DNA of 64,000 bases from positions 310,001 to 374,000 of the forward strand of contig NZ_CAKAKL010000007.1 in assembly GCF_916619195.1 (NCBI RefSeq), given 5' to 3'. Source of the stretch: Inquilinus sp. Marseille-Q2685 (lineage in GTDB: Bacteria > Pseudomonadota > Alphaproteobacteria > DSM-16000 > Inquilinaceae). This document shows, in pieces, positions 61,589-64,000 of this stretch. Every line of letters begins with the position of its first letter. The first letter of the stretch is position 1. Made by a program: the position numbers and the translations under genes. The notes under the pieces were generated by a model. That model made no database searches and was not told the DNA's origin. It was given only the letters and a program-made list of their open reading frames with translations.

Positions 61589-62665
61589 ATGAAAGCGATT
61601 TCAGTCGAGGCGGTGGTGGGCAGCGCGGACGGAAGCCGGAAGGGACAATCCATCGCCGAGATCGTGGCGGACCGGGCGAAGGTGTCGCGCGCCGCGGTCT
61701 CGCGGGCGTTCAACCCCAAGGCGCCGCTCAGGGCCGACAAGCGCGAGCTGGTGCTGCGCATCGCCGAGGAGATGAACTACGTCCCGAACATGGCGGGCCG
61801 GGCGCTGGCGACGCAGCGGTCGCATCTGGTCGGGGTGATCGTGCCGCATGTCTGCAGCCCCTGGGAAAGCCTGGAGATCGATGCGCTGACCACGGCGCTG
61901 CAGGACCGCGGCTTCGCCACCCTGCTGTTCAAGACGCAGGTGGACCGCAGCCTGGACCCGAAGCTGTTGTCCTATATGCGGGCATACAACCCGGACAGCG
62001 TGGTGGTGTTCACCGAGAACGTGCCGCCCGACCAGTTGCACCGCGCCTTCGACCAGGCGGTGCCCGTCTATGTCGACTATCCGAACGAGTCGGCCGACCC
62101 CGGGCCGCCGCCGGGATCGGCGATGCACCGCTTCGACTGCCTGCGCGTGCTGCAGCGCGACGGCATCGAGCAGGCGGTGGCGCTGCTGACCGGCTTCGGC
62201 CGGCGGCGCTTCGCCTATCTGGCTGGCAACCCGAAGGCCCAGGCCAACACCGCGCGTCTGCGCACGCTGCAGCAGGTGCTGGCGGTCCGCGGCCTGCCGC
62301 CGGCCGCGGTGGTGGAGGGCGATTTCAGCTATCAGCGCGGCTTCGACGCGACGATCGAGCTGTTCCGCGGCGGGCCGGGCGCGCAGGCCGTGTTCGCCGC
62401 CAACGACGTCAGCGCCTTCGGCGCGCTCGACGCGCTGCGCCATGCCCTGGGCCGGCGGGTGCCGGACGATGTCGGCGTCGTCGGCTTCGACGACATCGAC
62501 CAGGCCGCCTGGCGCAGCTACGACCTGACGACCATCAAGATCGATGTCGAGGAGCGGGTGGCCGCGCTGGTGCGGCTGATCCTGCAGCGCCTGCAGAACC
62601 GCGCCGCCCCGCCGCTGGTCGAGACGATCCGCACCAAGCTGGTCGTCCGCAGCACGGTCGGCTAG
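61589..62665 (+). CDS. LacI-family repressor of the second sugar importer
   Basis: The protein has about 358 residues. The HTH is SIAEIVADRAKVSRAAVSRA, the hinge NYVPNMAGRALATQRS, and the effector domain has VGVIVPHVCSPWESLEIDAL and VFAANDVSAFGALDALR. An operator lies exactly over the ATG at 61589 (61590-61603), and a TTGACA at 61558 would start transcription near it. That makes a later GTG (61613 or 61616), with GAGGCG upstream, a plausible true start. The HTH would then begin about ten residues in, as usual for the family. It divergently controls the ABC importer and probably itself. Confidence 0.85.
   Translation: MKAISVEAVVGSADGSRKGQSIAEIVADRAKVSRAAVSRAFNPKAPLRADKRELVLRIAEEMNYVPNMAGRALATQRSHLVGVIVPHVCSPWESLEIDALTTALQDRGFATLLFKTQVDRSLDPKLLSYMRAYNPDSVVVFTENVPPDQLHRAFDQAVPVYVDYPNESADPGPPPGSAMHRFDCLRVLQRDGIEQAVALLTGFGRRRFAYLAGNPKAQANTARLRTLQQVLAVRGLPPAAVVEGDFSYQRGFDATIELFRGGPGAQAVFAANDVSAFGALDALRHALGRRVPDDVGVVGFDDIDQAAWRSYDLTTIKIDVEERVAALVRLILQRLQNRAAPPLVETIRTKLVVRSTVG
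61590..61603. promoter_or_regulatory. LacI-type operator at the start of the second lacI gene
   Basis: TGAAAGCGATTTCA is a near-perfect palindrome centred on CG with 6 of 7 pairs. The same motif (12 of 14) is in the importer promoter at 61451-61464. Its place over the start codon suggests autorepression. Confidence 0.7.
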
Positions 62666-62752
62666 GAGCCCGCCCGCAAATGCTACTGGCGCGGCCGCTT
62701 GATGCCGGTTTCTCCGCTTCCGGTGCTCACGGACTTAACGTCCGCTGCGCTC

Positions 62753-62767
62753 CGGTTCTCGAAACCG
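62753..62767. other. short inverted repeat before the DUF5054 gene
   Basis: CGGTT-CTCGA-AACCG lies in the 166-bp gap between the lacI stop and the next ATG. A second dyad GGAC-TTAAC-GTCC is at 62730-62742. Either could be a weak operator or hairpin. Neither has a T-run. Confidence 0.3.
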
Positions 62768-62831
62768 ACACCAATCGACTCACGCCAGCGCATTTCCGGA
62801 CGAGCTGCTGCACCCCACCAAGGACCACCCG

Positions 62832-64000
62832 ATGACCGGCCGGACGATCCACCTCGTCTTCAAGACGCATCTCGACATCGGCTTCACCCAGCTGGCCGAG
62901 ACGGTGCGGCGGGAATACCACGAGGTGTTCATCCCGCGCGCGATCGACACCGGCGAGCATTTCCACGCCGAGGATCCGGCGCAGCGCATGTTCGTCTGGA
63001 CCACAGGCGCCTGGCTGATCTGGGACCATCTCGAGACCCAGCCGCGCGATAAGGTGCGGCGGCTGGAACGGGCGATCGAGCGCGGGCTGATCCGCTGGCA
63101 CGGCCTGCCCTTCACCACCCACACCGAGCTGATGTCGCCGGCGCTGTTCCGCGCCGGGCTGTCCTACGCGCAGGCGCTGGACCGACGCTTCGGCACCACG
63201 ACCGTCGCCGCCAAGATGACCGACGTGCCGGGCCATCCGCTGGGTATCGTGCCGATCCTGGCCGAGGCCGGCATCCGCTTCCTGCACATCGGCGTCAACT
63301 CGGCCTCGACCCTGCCGCAGGTGCCGCCGCTGTTCCGCTGGCGCGCGCCGTCGGGGGAGGAGGTGCTGGTCGCCTATCAGAGCAGCTACGGCGCCACCTT
63401 CTTCCCCGAGGGCATGGATCAGGGGCTCAGCTTCGCCCACACCTCGGACAATGTCGGGCCGCAGGGCGTCTCGGCGGCGGTGGAATGCCACCGCGAACTG
63501 CGGGCGGCGAATCCGGGCGCCGTGATCCGGGCCTCGACGCTGGACGACTTCGCCGCCGCGGTCTGGCCGGAGCGCGAGCGCTTCCCGGTGGTCGACCGCG
63601 AGATCGGCGACAGCTGGATCCACGGCAGCGCCAGCGATCCGGAGAAGACCGCCCGCTTCCTGGCGCTGCAGCGGGTCTATGACCGCTTCGCTGAGGAGGG
63701 GCTGGACCATGGCCGCCTGGCCTTCGGCCGGCGCCTGGCCATGGTCGCCGAGCACACTTGCGGCGTCGACGTGAAGACCTTCCTGCGCGACGAGGATGCC
63801 TGGGACCGGCCGGCGTTCGAGGCGGCGCGGCGGCTGGATCCGCGCTTCCGCTTCGCCGAAACCTCCTGGGCCGAGCAGCGGGGATATCTCGATGCGGCCG
63901 TGGAGGCGCTGTCGCCGGCCGATCGGCGGGTCGCGGAGCAGGCTTTGGCCGAGCTGCGGCCGGGCGCTCCCGTCGAGGCGGACGCGCCGGCGGCCGGAGC
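62832..64000 (+). CDS. DUF5054 family protein, GH38-like (cut by window end)
   Basis: The open frame starts at ATG 62832 (CCAAGGA upstream) and runs off the window without a stop, giving 389 residues so far. The opening MTGRTIHLVFKTHLDIGFTQ has the HLD motif in which GH38 alpha-mannosidases bind zinc. WHGLPFTTHTELMSPALFR and KMTDVPGHPLGIVPILAEAG place the likely second acidic/His ligands. The pattern is that of DUF5054 proteins, which are GH38-like but of unproven activity. It is followed by an Ala-rich stretch at the window end. It lies beside the LacI gene and sugar importer, so it probably acts on the imported glycoside in the cytoplasm (inference). Confidence 0.8.
   Translation, partial: MTGRTIHLVFKTHLDIGFTQLAETVRREYHEVFIPRAIDTGEHFHAEDPAQRMFVWTTGAWLIWDHLETQPRDKVRRLERAIERGLIRWHGLPFTTHTELMSPALFRAGLSYAQALDRRFGTTTVAAKMTDVPGHPLGIVPILAEAGIRFLHIGVNSASTLPQVPPLFRWRAPSGEEVLVAYQSSYGATFFPEGMDQGLSFAHTSDNVGPQGVSAAVECHRELRAANPGAVIRASTLDDFAAAVWPERERFPVVDREIGDSWIHGSASDPEKTARFLALQRVYDRFAEEGLDHGRLAFGRRLAMVAEHTCGVDVKTFLRDEDAWDRPAFEAARRLDPRFRFAETSWAEQRGYLDAAVEALSPADRRVAEQALAELRPGAPVEADAPAAG

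Overview
The window is a high-GC (about 70 percent G+C by eye), densely coded stretch from what looks like a free-living or root-associated alphaproteobacterium. A Rhodospirillales/Azospirillum- or Inquilinus-like host is my inference. It rests on the codon bias, the many sugar and polyol ABC transporters, the RTX proteins, carnitine and quinate catabolism and the type of intergenic palindromes. I see no rRNA, tRNA, CRISPR array, insertion sequence or phage gene. The content is catabolic accessory chromosome or megaplasmid: uptake systems, their local regulators and the matching enzymes.

Layout. (1) 0.5-6.3 kb: a LysR regulator, a DUF72 protein, an outer-membrane porin with a readable promoter and terminator, a gamma-glutamyltransferase-like enzyme and a creatininase-family hydrolase. 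(2) 6.3-8.1 kb: a VanW domain fused to a glycosyltransferase-like domain. (3) 8.2-11.3 kb: a carnitine-catabolism set (GlxA/CdhR-type regulator, BKACE cleavage enzyme, carnitine dehydrogenase) closed by a hairpin terminator. (4) 11.3-13.5 kb: a class 3 lipase and a DMT exporter. (5) 13.6-22.8 kb: a sugar regulon with an RbsA/RhaT-type ABC importer having two different permeases, a LacI repressor translationally coupled to a PurN-like formyltransferase, an epimerase-like protein and a glycerate 2-kinase. Near-identical LacI-type operators lie before both the transporter and the lacI/epimerase pair. (6) 23-29 kb: two secreted RTX proteins (one with a seven-repeat propeller, one with a CHRD domain) converging on a SARP-TolB-TPR regulator. 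(7) 29.2-33.6 kb: small enzymes (methyltransferase, hydrolase, two GNATs, an atypical SDR) and an orphan LuxR regulator.

(8) 33.6-48.8 kb: fifteen kilobases of minus-strand genes forming a polyol catabolic operon or set of operons. In transcription order these are a SorC/EryD-type regulator with a perfect palindrome upstream, a Tat-exported binding protein, two permeases, two unequal MalK-type ATPases, an EryA-like kinase, a 2-hydroxyacid dehydrogenase, a FucA-like aldolase, a GlpD/EryB-like dehydrogenase, a second class II aldolase, a second FGGY kinase and a HAD hydrolase. (9) 48.9-55.6 kb: a quinate/shikimate regulon with a TRAP transporter, the dehydroshikimate dehydratase QuiC, a quinate/shikimate dehydrogenase and a TetR regulator. 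Two matching palindromes sit inside the two promoters. (10) 55.6-64 kb: a carbohydrate ABC importer with a PHP-type metallohydrolase, a LacI regulator with two matching operators, and a GH38-like DUF5054 protein cut by the window end.

Two families of intergenic palindromic repeats recur. A composite element of about 53 bp (CCTCTCCCGC... to GGGTGAGGGG) occurs in head-to-head pairs in the gaps of the polyol genes and in the sugar ABC operon. A 78-bp perfect-arm dyad occurs twice, in opposite orientations. The strongest new-looking items are the unequal ATPase pair in the polyol importer, the operator sets that tie regulators to operons, the PurN-like gene coupled to a LacI repressor, and the two fusion proteins (VanW-GT and propeller-RTX).
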